Assembly: GCA_963457665.1 (NCBI GenBank)
Contig: OY735215.1
Coordinates: 30,403,041 to 30,467,040, forward strand
From: Thysanoteuthis rhombus
Taxonomy: Eukaryota; Mollusca; Cephalopoda; Oegopsida; Thysanoteuthidae
DNA length: 64,000 nucleotides
Reading direction: 5' to 3'
Shown in pieces: positions 50,071 to 62,355 of this stretch (the stretch's first letter is position 1; every line of letters begins with the position of its first letter). The notes below the pieces were generated by a model. It was not told where the DNA came from and searched no databases. It saw only the letters and a list, made by a program, of their open reading frames with translations. The position numbers and the translations under genes are program-made.

Positions 50071-53000
50071 TTACTTTCCATTCAATATAGATATGAATAC
50101 TAGCAGTAAACAGACTGGTAATTTTCAATTTAATCTTTATAAATTTTGGTGTATATAATTACTTCTGCCTTATCGTACTTGATTGCACCAATAGCTAGCT
50201 AGTTTGGCTTGCAATGTCTTTTAAATGAATTCCGTAAATGTTTCATAGTTTATAAAATCTTGACTGTTTACTTCTTGAAAGTTCCCCCCCCCAATATACA
50301 AAGGTTTATTTCAACCATTTCAAAACTAATGTTTTGATGTTTCTGTTGGCACAAAATTCATTTTTTTAAATGTTTCAACTGCATTGCTCCATCTTCATAC
50401 AAACATGAACCTATCATGAAATACAAACCAACATTAGATGTTGTATTGATCAATCAATACAGTCAAACTCTAATAAATACACAAAATACATAGTTATGTA
50501 ATGTACAAGATTCTAGGAAAACTATTGTCTAATATGAGAAACAATCTTATAAATTAGGTTGGATTAATATTTCAAAATCTAGAACCACTTTAGGACTTAA
50601 TGGGGGACAAGAAATATTCTTATAAGCAGATCAAATATAAAGTAAGCCTATCAATAGAAGAGACATGAAAAGAAAAACTAAATATCTTGTAACAGACTGT
50701 GGCAGAATGAACTGACATTTTAAAAATCTGATAAATTGAAATTTTATTATAAAAGATTCTTTATTTTCTACTACTTGATGGAAATGTTCTGAATTTCTAG
50801 AAATCATCAACAAGTCTATCTATTATTCTTCAAGTACTTAAAATGCTATTGAAAAATATTGAAAAATAATCAGAAAATGTTTTTTCAAGAAAAAAACAGA
50901 ATGGAAGAATTAGGACCCAAATTTTATGATCAAAGATTATGGAAAATTTGATGACCAGTATTATGGCTGCTACTAATGATCATTCTTTATAGCACATTTC
51001 TATTGTCTTTGGGATCCATACCCATGAGAAATTTTACAAAAGCAGCTCATTATTTGAAGCGCATGAAAGGATTTAAAGCCAATTTCGTTTCTTCCTACCA
51101 GACAGTATTCATATCAAAACTATTTTAGAAATCTAATCTTTGAATAATATCAATTTATTACAGTTTCAACAAAACAATTACTTTTTTTATCAAAGATAAC
51201 TAAATATCAAATTCAAAATAAGAAACCTATGAAATGGAAAAAAATGTTTCTTATTTTATTGACTCAACAAAAACTTTTATTATTTCCATTTGCTATCTGT
51301 TGTTGACATGATTAATAGACAAAAGAAATCAATTCATTTCGATGCAATCCTTGAGAATGAAAATGTAATATGAATGGCAGCAATAATAAGCATATCCAAA
51401 TTGTACAGGATGATGGAACAAAGATGAAATTCAAGAAAATGGGTATGAGCATATCAACCTCTGGGAGATGACAAATATTCTGCAATAAAATTGCAATCAT
51501 CGCTTGTGAGGAGAAAGAGATCTTAAGGAAAGTGGAGAGCAAACAAAAGAGAATACCTTAAGGATATTTTTGCAGCTCGAGTTGGTATTTTGTTTCAAAT
51601 CAATAAACAGGTTTTAAGATGCATGACAAAAATTGTTTGTCAGTATATATCATCAAAATATTGCAATGTTATGTTGTTACTAATGGAATTTAGAAGAAAA
51701 GATTCAGGATTAGAATAAACATTGAAAGTGGTTTGGTCATCAGAATTATTAGGAAAGCAAAAGGAAAACAGCTGAGACCTTGAAACCCATTTTACCAGAA
51801 CTTTGAATGACAAAGTTCTATTAAGTATATAATTATGGATTCACAGAGAGAGCATTGGAATTAGTATACATGATTAATACCATTATGGTACTTGAAACAG
51901 AAGTTATAGAATTGAAAGAAGCTATTTTTTCTGCTCTCTTGTCTCAATTCTTTAGTAACTACTTTTCTCAATGACAATCTAATAGAAATTATATAGTTTC
52001 TACATTTATGAAGTGAAATTCTTTATTTGATTGTCAATAAAGCAGATATAAAAATACCTGTGTTATCATAAATCTCAATTTGATATCATCAGTATATATA
52101 TTGTCAATGTCCTTACATTAATAAATATATATTTGTAAGTAGCAAGTCATAAGAATTCAAATACGAATGAAAGGCTATTGATAACTCCCATGTGTTAGGG
52201 CTCAACTTAGAAAAGCACTGGTCTTTCAACTAGTTATATCATTGCAAACCCATAATTCTAGTTTTCTGCAAGCGCATACACAGTTGAATATCAAAAAAGT
52301 TATAGAGAGCATATCAGTTAAAAACAAGAAATAATATGAAATTTAATCAGAATATATTATCGGGTTGTCAACATCAAATGACATAAACCAAAAAATAATT
52401 ATTGATACTTATATTCAAAGTAATCTTACTCCGAGGCTGAAAGCCTAAGATAATTATCAAAGTTTCTAAGAATCTGTTTAAAGACGGTGAAACCAATCAA
52501 TTATTCAATTAATCAAAAGGCACAAACAATTAGAAACAAGGAATAAGCAGAATCCAAGTAATTTAAGCCATAAAGAATATACATGAACTAGTACAGTACT
52601 CATAAAAAAATGACAGGATTATTTACATACGGATCAGCACATCTGCCTAAGAAAGTATCTGCATACTCTCTGCCTAGGATCAAATGTAATAACACACATT
52701 GGAAAATGTTACACAAAGAAGTACATGGATACACATAGTGTTTTATATATATGGACAGTGCACATAAAGAGAGTTGTATTATATGAGTTTAGCAGAATTA
52801 CAGTCTTCTGAGCAATTTACTTTTTGCTGAGATTAATATTGATAGCATAGAAATGAATAGATGATCATTTTTCAAAGATACTTAGTTTGATTTTCAACTT
52901 CAGTGCATTCTCCATCAGCTATCCTAGTTTCTAAAATTAATGGTTTTTTTTCGACAGACAGGATTATTTCAAAGATAAATACATGAATATGGTACTACAC

Positions 53001-53677
53001 TTGAATAAAAAAATAAATATTAATAACCCAACTCTGGAATAGTGCAAAAAGATTCCTAGTATCAACATCTCTGATGCTTGGTACATTAAGTAAGTTTATT
53101 GACCAAATTGTTTCGTTCTACACAATCAGAAATAATATTTTGTACTTATAACATTATTACAGACCTATACTAATGTTATGATAATGCTGCTCCTAAGTTC
53201 AAAAGGTTTAAAATAGCAACTGAAGGAAAGAGAACTCAAATAAGTTTTCAGCAGTTCATAATCAAATAAGAGCCTCTAGTTTGATAATCCCTCAATAATA
53301 TTTAACTGCACAGCACAAGGTAAATCAGTGATAGCAATTGATACAAACGTACGTTTCCCCATATCAACTTTCACAAATGATCATTAAAGCAAAACTTCGT
53401 AACATTTCATGGAGGAACTCCTGACTTACAAGAATCCTTAGAATATTCATAAAATCTATTCCAGCTTTATCATCAGGAAAATAGGTGTAATATGCACAAT
53501 AGATTTTTAAGTGTATATTATTTTAACCTAATTAGATATCCCCAATTTCAAGTCATTTAAATTTAGTTTGTACTAGCTGGGGTAAATGGTGTTACCAGAG
53601 GAAAAAAAAAAAAAAAACTTCAAACATAATATAGGAAAGCAAATTATATTTTATAAGAGATCTCATAAAATGAAATA

Positions 53678-53697
53678 AGAGAGAGAGAGAGAGAGAG
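53678..53697. repeat. (GA)n microsatellite
   Basis: A GA run of about 20 bp followed by GTGTGTG and six G. Confidence 0.9.
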
Positions 53698-54044
53698 TGT
53701 GTGTGGGGGGTACACTCATGTGAAAATCTTGTTCAGGTCCACACATACTCCAGGCCCACGCAGTCCCTCTTAAAATCTCAAAAAATTAGATTTCTCAAAA
53801 CTGAGAATTCATGTCTTCACTTCTGGTGTTAGTAGTTTGCGCTTCAAAACAAACCATTAAATTTGAATGGTGTTCATGTTTTATTGCTGTGTTTTTTGCT
53901 TAAAGAAAAAAAAAACAGAACAACATTTTATTGTACGGTTAGAGTCGAATTCCAAAATAGAAAAAAAAACACATATTGCCAAACTAGCATGAGCACCAAG
54001 CGGAAGAAATTTGCATCCACAGATTTCCTTCAGTGAACAAAAAG

Positions 54045-54120
54045 TAAGGATCCAGTTCAGCATTATAGTTACATTGTAAATATAACAGCTCCCTCTGAAA
54101 CCATTTTTAAAAAATTTTTC
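54045..54120 (-). repeat. repeat family E, inverted copy
   Basis: The plus strand reads CCAGTTCAGCATTATAGTTA, CATTGTAAATATAACAGCTC, then CCTCTGAAACC, the complement of the block at 50.0 kb. Confidence 0.5.
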
Positions 54121-55157
54121 TCTTGCAAACGACAAATTTCAAAAGGTTTGAAGGTCTAATGTATTGAAAGCAAATAAAATTAAAATAAAAAGTTTTCAAT
54201 TTTTCCATCAGGGTTTGAACTTGGTCCACTGATTCCATTTTCTACAACTGATTACTGGACTATTACCACTAATGATTTTCTTTTCCAGAAATGAATGTTC
54301 GAATAAAAATATACAAATTAGGGTTGAAAAGTATTTTTTTACCCAAAATTGACCCGTAATGACCTCAGAGGTCAATACAATCTATCCTATGTTGATCCTA
54401 AAAGTTACCCCTATAGACAAATTTGCAGCCATTTAAGAGTCTTTTAGACATATACACACAAGCAACTGTGTCTCATATTGGATACCTTCTTTAAGTGATG
54501 ATAAAATACAATTTTATTACAAATTATCATTCTGATGAAAGGTATTTTTCTGCATTTTATAACCCACTAGACCAACTTATATGAGTATTGCAATTGCCTA
54601 GGTCAATTCCTTATTCTCAAACTCAAAAAGCTCACAGCAAGTTATGAGCAAGACACATTTTCTCAAGGGTTCTCTCATTAAATCATACATTGACTGAGTG
54701 AACTATTCATCATAACAAAAAAATGCCTCAGATATTGAAACAGAAAAAAAAACAATCCATAGTTTTAATTTTAAGGACCAATAATAATTAGTTATTCCAA
54801 TGAACCAACAAGTGTAATTTCTACAAACACACGAAAGAAGTATTTCACTACTCTGTGACAACTCAACTACTTTTGCCAAACTTTCCCATGAATGCTCCTT
54901 AGGTTTGAGTTTCTAACCCAACTACCATATCAATGAAGCTTATTACTATGTTCTCTCAAAACATGGATGAACACGTCTTCTTTTTGCAATCACTTTCGTT
55001 TAATAAAAATTTGTGATAGTGGCATGGCATAAATTTATGCTTTATGACAAATTCACAGAGGTGAAATGAAGTCTGCTGAATTTTAGTCATGAATAAAAGC
55101 CAAATTGTTTCTATCAGCCAAGAGTCAATTGCATGTCTTATATGTATTGATCTTGGC

Positions 55158-55477
55158 CAGGGGTTGGGAAGCTTTTTTGCTGACGGGTCAGATTATAAGT
55201 GTCTTGCAGGCCAAGGTGAATAAAAAATGAAAACAATTATACAAGGCTGAGGAGGTAGCTTGCCTAATGTTAAACCATATTTAGCAATAAAATATTGGTT
55301 CATTTGAGACCACTGCAAAAATGAGACTCTAGCTCTATTTCACAATACTGCATTTTATTGCTAACTAATCAAAGATAGATAAGGGAAACAAAAGATTGTT
55401 GTAAGCAATGACACATGTTCAATAAAGCCAGTGAGCCAGATGAAATGAGGTTGGGGGCCATAGTTTGCCAATCTCTG
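55158..55477. mobile_element. hAT-type non-autonomous DNA transposon with 8-bp target duplication
   Basis: The left end is CAGGGGTTGGGAAGCTTTTT. The right end, read inward, is CAGAGATTGGCAAACTATGG followed by CCCCCAACCTC; the ends are short imperfect inverted repeats of hAT type. Flanking octamers ATCTTGGC (55150-55157) and ATCTAGGC (55478-55485) match at seven of eight positions, as expected for hAT integration. The 320-bp interior has no coding sequence, so it was mobilised in trans. Confidence 0.75.
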
Positions 55478-57400
55478 ATCTAGGCTATGGGTCAGTTGGT
55501 AGACAAGTTAGCCAATGAAATCAATTATATCATAGTAATATCAGGGAATGATTGCTTCAGCTAGTTGGCGATGTAACAGGCAGGATGAAACAGTCCATCA
55601 AGTGTGCAATTAATCTCAGACTTTTTTCAGTAATTTTCTTTACATTAGACATTTATATCCCTTATTCGTAAAAAAAAAAAAAAAAAAATCACGTACTTAC
55701 ACTTTTGCATATTAACAAAGAATGATATTCAAGTGAAAATTCAACAAGCATCATCTGACTGAGATTTTAGAGAGATTGATATTATTAATGAAAATCTGGT
55801 CAATTTAATTTCTGTTTTGAGCAGCATAAAAAATGAAAATTAATTTCTTGTGCATTTTTATACAATTCTATGTACAGATATAATGGGATAATTCAAAAGA
55901 TACCAGGGGAAATGTACATTTCTCTACAAGTACACAATTTCACTTATTGCTATGAAAGTCGATCAGTCTGTATAATGATCCCTCATTTCAGATCAATTTG
56001 CAATACTGATCATGCATACAACTTTTACCAATGCAATGCTTGTTGACTGCATAACTGAAAAATGTTAACTATATGATGGACAATCGGAATCATCAATTGA
56101 ATCTCCAATCAAATTTTATATTATGTTGACTTTAATGACAAATACTCAAGTCAGTAATTTTTTGGCCACACCGAAGTTCATTAAGCAACAGAATATATCA
56201 ATTCATATCTTAGAACAAAATTTCCCAATCACTTCAAAAAACAGAAGAATTATATTCATCAGATAGCCACATAAAATCAGCTTATATAAATGCTGTTGTT
56301 GTTCATATTTTTCATAACATTCAGGTAATCTTACAAAATATTTGAGAGATGATAATAGAATTCCTTGGGATTAATTAAATAAACATTATTAAATAACAAT
56401 GCAGAAAAGTAATCATAAAAGATGCTTTGGGGTTTGATTTATCAAAAATGAATTTTTGAATGTCATTTATGCATTGAGCAGACTAGATGCTAAGGCTTGC
56501 CATGAAAATTTATTCAATATATAAAATTTATGAAATCCAAGTTTAGGGTTTAAAAATTATAGGAATATATTTTTCTTCAGCTTTGTGATTAGTATTACTA
56601 ACGGACATATAGAACAGGAACAATTGTTAAATGCTGTGAATTTTTTTTAGTAATATTTGGGTCATTTCATAGCAGTAATTTGTTATGTGCTATTTTTAAG
56701 CAGCAGAGACTTAAATAAGTTTCATTTTGTAATTAATTATATGTTCTTCAGATCAATTCTAAATGAGATCAAGCATATCTTATAAAGGCTAGACAGTTTA
56801 ATTTCATGGAGGGGAGATGGGTTTCTAACAAATAGATTTTAGAAATCCTCTCTAGATATGTATGAATAAATTGGATACCAAGAGTGACAACATTTCTCAA
56901 ATCACAGTTCAGTGCGCGTTTTTTATACCTTAATCTGAAGGACTCACTAATAAAGAATGAAATTATAAATAGCATTTACGTTTTTAGTGCAACCATTAAG
57001 AGAGCCTTTTCATTGTCACTAAAAAATGCGTTTGATCAATTTTGAAATAATCCAAATTAATGTGTGGGGGGGGGGGGACAAAACTATATATCTATTCTGT
57101 ACTGAAAATTCTTCAATTGATAATTTTATTGTAAAAAAAATCCCGAACAATAAAATGTATTTTCGTTGAAATAAGTTGATCTAATTGTTATCGGTTTTGA
57201 GTCGTATGAAATTTCAATGAAGGCATGTGATTTTTCAAAACTAGTAATAAACTACATGGATGTCAGAATTCTGCATTTTGACGAAGAAAGAATTTTTTAA
57301 ATTTCAAATTAGATGGCTGGAAAACAGTCTCTTAGATTCAGTCCTGAAAAGTTGATTGGGGGTTGTTCTGTATTGTGGCGTGACTATCAGCAGAAGAGCA

Positions 57401-57428
57401 GATGATGATGATGATCATCATCATCATT
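57401..57428. repeat. (GAT)n/(ATC)n palindrome
   Basis: Five GAT triplets run straight into four CAT triplets, giving a near-perfect 28-bp palindrome centred on GATC. It may mark the point where two retrotransposon tails meet; no body was identified on either side. Confidence 0.75.
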
Positions 57429-59517
57429 TTCAGGTACCTCGTGACACATTCTGCAGCTTCCTCCGTTTCCGGAAAACGATTCGACGTTGTACCAGGATGC
57501 ACCCCCACCTCTCTTTTTATACAGCGAAATGAGGGAGGAAAGAATTTACAAGGGTGAGGCTGCTTGCCATCTTGCGAGTTTTTAGTGTTTTTTTTTTTTG
57601 TTTGTTTTTTTTTTCAAATAATAAAAGCTGCATACTCAGAAATTTGAATATTTCCTCTTTTTAGCAGAGTAACTGTTGTTCGCTCAGTGTTAAGAAGATG
57701 CATACTTTCATATAGATTCTAGACCTAATGCATCCAACCAGAGCTACCGCTACTTCAGAAGAAAAAAAAAAGAAAGATTTGGTGTCCGGACTGCAGTAGT
57801 AGTGACGGTGGGAAAGACAGCAGTGCGAGAACTTAAAGGTAACAGCGGGGGCCGGCTTGAAAATGCAACAACAAAAAACTTGTAATAAATTATCCATGAA
57901 TTCAACCACGAGAGGTGGAATGAGGTACAAACATCAATTCTTAAGTTTTCTTAAATTTCATGATTAGAAAGGGATAGACTTGTCAAAAAATAGAATTTTT
58001 ATGCTTCATTTTCATTTTTCAATATTATCTGAATCCAGAATAAAACCTCAAATTGCTCATCGTGGAGCATTCAAAACCATTTCAAATTTATACCTCTGTA
58101 GTAGACAGAGACCGGAATTTCAAAAGCCATATATTATGGAAATTAGGAAGATCCAAAATAAATTTATCTTTCCTCCAGAGGAAATATTCAGCATAAAGGT
58201 GATATTCATTCATTTTCTCCAGACCAGAGCGAAGATAGAAAAATCAAAGATAAGCGGATCAGACGATTTAAAAATAAGCGCTTCATTACTGATGACAAAA
58301 TGAATAATATGATGAAACATTGAACAATAAGTAAAATAACAGATATAGATGTAATCGATCAACTTGACTTAATCTTTATCTATCTTCTTTCATTCATCAG
58401 GCCTAAACGATGGTTTCAGGGACATCATAGCAGTCGTTACCCTCTTTTTTACGAGAGAAAAGAAAGGATCTTCAGAAGAAAACATTGAAAACTTGGGAAT
58501 ACTAATTTCATACCTTAAATTCTTTCAATGATTTTTAGGGAATTAACATAAAAGAGCGATTAGGAAAATAAGTAAATTTTCTATAGTTTTATATGACTGG
58601 AGTTGGCTTTTTTTTTAAAATCAACTTATTCTCGACGGTAGACAAGGGGATTCTCCCCATTTGGCCCTGTTTGTCAAAAATAGTAGGGATGGCCTAATTT
58701 CTTTTCACAAATCTAGAAATTATTTTTTCAAGCCGGTGCCGTTCTGTCTTGACTAGATTCCTCTAATTTTTTTACTTGTGTAAAAGAAATATATAGGGTA
58801 TGTATGTCAATTACTACAGTGTTAAAACTTTTACATTTCTTTTTTATTGTTCAATAAAAAAAAAGTGACAAAATCAGTTATGAAGAAATTAATCACTCAA
58901 TATTAGCAACCGACACGTGATGAAAAAACAGAAGAAAGATAGATAAAAGAGAGTTAGTTCAAGTTGTAATTCATAATGACAAAATTACTTTAAAATACTA
59001 GAAGTGTTGGAAAACTTCTTCAAGTCTCAATTTCCAGTGCATAAGCGGAGCCATTTTTGTTGAAAACAAAAACAGATTAATCTGACAGGTGAAGACTGTC
59101 ACATTTCTTAAAATAAATGAGTTTGAAATAGCGAAAGGGACGATGCAGAGAAGGGAGAAACAGTTGCAGGGGTGATAAATCACGTTCTCAAATAAAGGTA
59201 AAGATGAGAGATGTCACATGTTAAAGTAACAATATTGTTTGAAAAACGATCGATTCAGTTCAGATGTACGTCATTCTGAATGTCATCATGTGCTCCGATG
59301 TGGGATTCAGCAATTCATTTCGAAGGAGTAAAATCATTACAATCTATTCACAGCGTATTGAAGTATTTACTTTTATTCGTTTGCAAGAATTAGAGGAGAG
59401 GGTGAATAACAAAAAATAAAAATTGATGGCCAGACAGATCTATTCAAAATCTAAAACATTAAAGAAAAAGCCCTTTTTACACCAACTTTTCAATTTAAAG
59501 GGTATCTCGTCGTGATT

Positions 59518-59640
59518 TTGATGGTTAGCAAGCTGGTCTCACAGATCATACTGGAGAGAGGCAAGTTCGATCCTTACTGGATACACCATGCTGGTAGCCT
59601 TGAGCCCAAGCGAAGCTTGACTTGTAAAAAAATATTTTCT
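59518..59640 (+). mobile_element. tRNA-derived SINE fragment
   Basis: ATGGTTAGCAAGCTGGTCTC resembles an A box and GGCAAGTTCGATCCTTACTGG contains a clean B box (GTTCGATCC) at tRNA-like spacing. The following ACACCATGCTGGTAGCC and AAGCTTGACTT recur, decayed, at 49158-49265. No intact tRNA cloverleaf forms, so this is a retroposon rather than a tRNA gene. Confidence 0.55.
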
Positions 59641-59867
59641 TAAATAGATATTCCTTGAGAATTGAAAAAGACAATTTAGAAACCGTTGATCTGATTGATT
59701 AGAGTTTTGTAATGTGTCGCTGTGTCTTTTGATCAGTAGTTCGACAGAATAATTCAAAACGGTATTTTACAGTGTTCAGGAAGAAAAAAAGGCTAATGTG
59801 CTTTTTACAGGTGCACTCAAACGAAACAAATTGTAGAATATTCAAATTGTATGGTAAGATTTGAAAA

Positions 59868-60586
59868 TACCGGCACTCAAAAAGGTCCTGCCTCGGAAAA
59901 AAAGGAAAAATAAGTTTTCAATCCTTCCTTAAAGGAATTAGTCAGTTTTGAAAATATTTTTTTTTTAAGGTTTTAGAGGAGTTGTTTACCATGTAGCTAT
60001 TTTGCAAAACTGGTCACGTACTTTCTGACATTTTTACAAAGCAAGGCCTTAGTTCCCCCAACACGAAATATTATGCGAAAATAATAACAGATGAATGACG
60101 AAAAGATACAATGCAGCAGACTTAGGTATGGAATAAAGTAAGTATTCAAAATGAATATAATAGATACTTTCTAACAAATTGGTTTCTTCGGCGAAGATGC
60201 CGCAAGTAAAAAAAATCATGTAATCTTTCTCCTTCGGGAAACGTTATGCAAAACAAACAGGTAACTTTGATAGATTTCGCTTAAGAGCCTTCTCATTCCG
60301 AGACTGAAGAATCTATGTCTTTACATCTCTCCAAAAACTGAAGTTTACGACCATTATACTTCGATGTCTTACTTCCGCGAAAATGGCAGAAAGTACGTGA
60401 CCAGTTACGTTGAAAATAAAATCCCTCCTCCAAAAACCTTTAGAAAATAACTTTTTTTTCAAAACTGACGAAGTCCCTGTGGGAATGAAAGTTCATATAG
60501 ATTGAAAGGACAAAGATGTCTCACGAAAAATTTATTTTTCTATTTCTAAGGCAAGACCTTCAATACGTCAGTAGTGCCCGAATACC
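59868..60586. mobile_element. fold-back / MITE-like element with long inverted arms
   Basis: The left arm (59868-60032) and right arm (60367-60586) are imperfect inverted copies. They share CCGGCACT/AGTGCCCG at the tips, AAGGTCCTGCCT against AGGCAAGACCTT, GTCAGTTTTGAAAA against TTTTCAAAACTGAC, and an exact 19-bp pair ACTGGTCACGTACTTTCTG (60009-60027) and its complement (60387-60405). A spacer of about 330 bp lies between. No transposase. The superfamily is not assigned, and flanking duplications were not resolved. Confidence 0.65.
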
Positions 60587-62046
60587 TACTAAAACCTTCG
60601 TGCATAAACAATAATTAAAATTTTCGATTGCAGTTACTTATATCAATTGGAAGTTAAGATTAGAGTTGGCTTAGGGTCAAGTTTAGGGTTAGGGGAAAAC
60701 TAGCTTGGATTTTTATCTAAGATAACAAATGACTGAGGTTTACGTTGTTTGGCATTTAGGTTAAGATACCATCGATTCAGGGTTAACTGGATATATATTT
60801 TTAGCTTACTTCATTTTTTTAGGGTTCATGATGTTGCTAAATTTATTCTGGGTGTAGGCGTAATCCAAGATGGCTGCTACAGTACACAACACTAATTTCT
60901 TTAAAATTGGTGTGACGCATAATAATCGGAAAAAAAGGGGGAAAAAGAAAGGAAAATGAAGATAAGGATGGTCTGGTCAGGTCAGGTTCAGGAATTCTTT
61001 TGAATCGGAATAAAAGATACATTCCATGACAAGGTTCCATTTTGTGATGTTACGATTGATTTTTAAGGGTAGGTTGAGGAGAGAGCACATCTATATCTAC
61101 CTAACTCACTCGGCGTGTTGAGGTATCTACTTTAATGGTAATGGAAAATTTTAAAATATCATTTGACATCTATTACTCTTTCTCTCTCTCCTCATGATAA
61201 TAAAAAGAAATATACACACAGCAGAAAAAGAATTATACATTTCAAGAAAAATACAATTAATGAAGAAAAATATCAGAAATTATCCCCCCCGGTCACCCAA
61301 AACTATCTCTACTGGCACTCATTCATTCAATTTTTTTTTCAACTCAAACTGTCTTCATCTTTCCCTCTATCAAAGAAATATCACCATTTTATTTTGACAA
61401 AAAGCAGACGATGAAAAAAAAAAATGACAACATGATTAAGAAATGTACCATACCAAGTTTTAAAATCCCCGATAATCGTTCACTTAGACAAAAAAGACAT
61501 CCCATTTTAGAAGTGAGGATTTTTAGGAGGATGAAATTTAGCACGCTGAATCAATCACGTTATTCATTTTTTTTTCAAATTTTGATTTAATTTCTAGAAG
61601 GTAACAATGGAGATCAAACTTTGATACTCTAAAGCGAACTGCTTTTGTTCCCTCCTTCTAGCATAGATTTAATTCCAGAAAACTGAGAAGACGTGATTCT
61701 CAGATCCTGGGACGATTCGCAATTTCACTTTCTCCTAACATCCGACCGCCGAAATAACGAAACTATATCGATCATCTCAAATAAAAAGATTTCTGTTCTT
61801 TCATCAAATAAATATCTTTGTTAAGAAGAAAAAAAATGCTGATTTTTTAAAATTCTTTTTCCTTTTATTATTCAGACAGAGACTATAGGAATGTCTTTTT
61901 TTATCATCCCTGCCGTGAGTGTCCAATATCTTCCAAGATTTTCACGGACCGATAAAACAAAAAAAAATCAAAGAAACTAAAGAGAAAAAAACAACGGAAA
62001 ATTTCAAAATTAAAGGGGCCTTTTGAATAAAATTATCAATACTCAC

Positions 62047-62355
62047 CAGAACTTCGTTGCAATTTTTCCTTAATTCCTCCTCCACTGTTTCCCGGTAGGA
62101 TTTAACCATCGCTCGGTAGCTGTCACTTTCATCGGCCTTAGTTTCAAGACTGGATATAACTCTCCAAGCAGATCTTCTCGTCCCCACGACATTTTTGTAA
62201 GCAATTGATAACAGGTTTCGCTCCTCGTTGTTGAGTTCGCAGCCTGACTTTGTCAGTTCCCTCATAACCTCCGACATATCTTCATAGCGCTCGATTTGTT
62301 CGGCCAACTTAGCCTTTATCACAAAATCCTCCTTGTTTAGACTCTGATCCGTCAT
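62047..62355 (-). CDS. 14-3-3 protein (zeta/beta-like), coding exon 1, residues 1-103
   Basis: First coding exon of a 14-3-3 protein, a dimeric, mainly cytosolic adaptor that binds phosphoserine/phosphothreonine peptides on kinases, channels and other signalling proteins. The exon starts at ATG 62355-62353 (reads MTDQSLNKEDFVIKAKLAEQ) with a purine at -3, and ends at 62047 before the donor GTGAGT, exactly 103 codons (phase 0). Residues 46-58 (RNLLSIAYKNVVG) match 14-3-3 signature 1. K54 and R61 correspond to zeta K49 and R56 of the phosphate-binding pocket. Ala63 stands where zeta has Ser58, the residue whose phosphorylation breaks the dimer. The N-terminus is about five residues longer than human zeta. 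Reading past 62047 runs into intron, so the longer open frame there is not protein. Family assignment is near certain; the isoform name is not, because the sequence diverges from both human zeta and epsilon. Confidence 0.97.

Larger units (their letters stand above)
22340..62046 (-). other. 14-3-3 intron 1 (about 39.7 kb)
   Basis: A single intron between exons 1 and 2, filled with repeats listed separately. Stretches where I see only AT-rich, apparently unique DNA are: 23.3-25.5, 27.9-29.4, 30.0-33.2, 33.5-37.5, 38.0-40.5, 41.0-42.3, 46.3-47.6, 50.1-54.0, 55.5-57.3 and 57.9-59.5 kb. Open frames in these stretches are short, lack domain features and are treated as chance. No nested protein gene with convincing coding character was found, apart from transposon remnants. 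Confidence 0.85.

Noticed and set aside
57980..58303. 107-residue plus-strand open frame
   Set aside because: No domain, AT-driven composition and no splice or promoter context; consistent with chance in AT-rich DNA.
60670..60700. TTAGGGTTAGGGG telomere-like motif
   Set aside because: Only two units, with degenerate neighbours; not an interstitial telomeric array.
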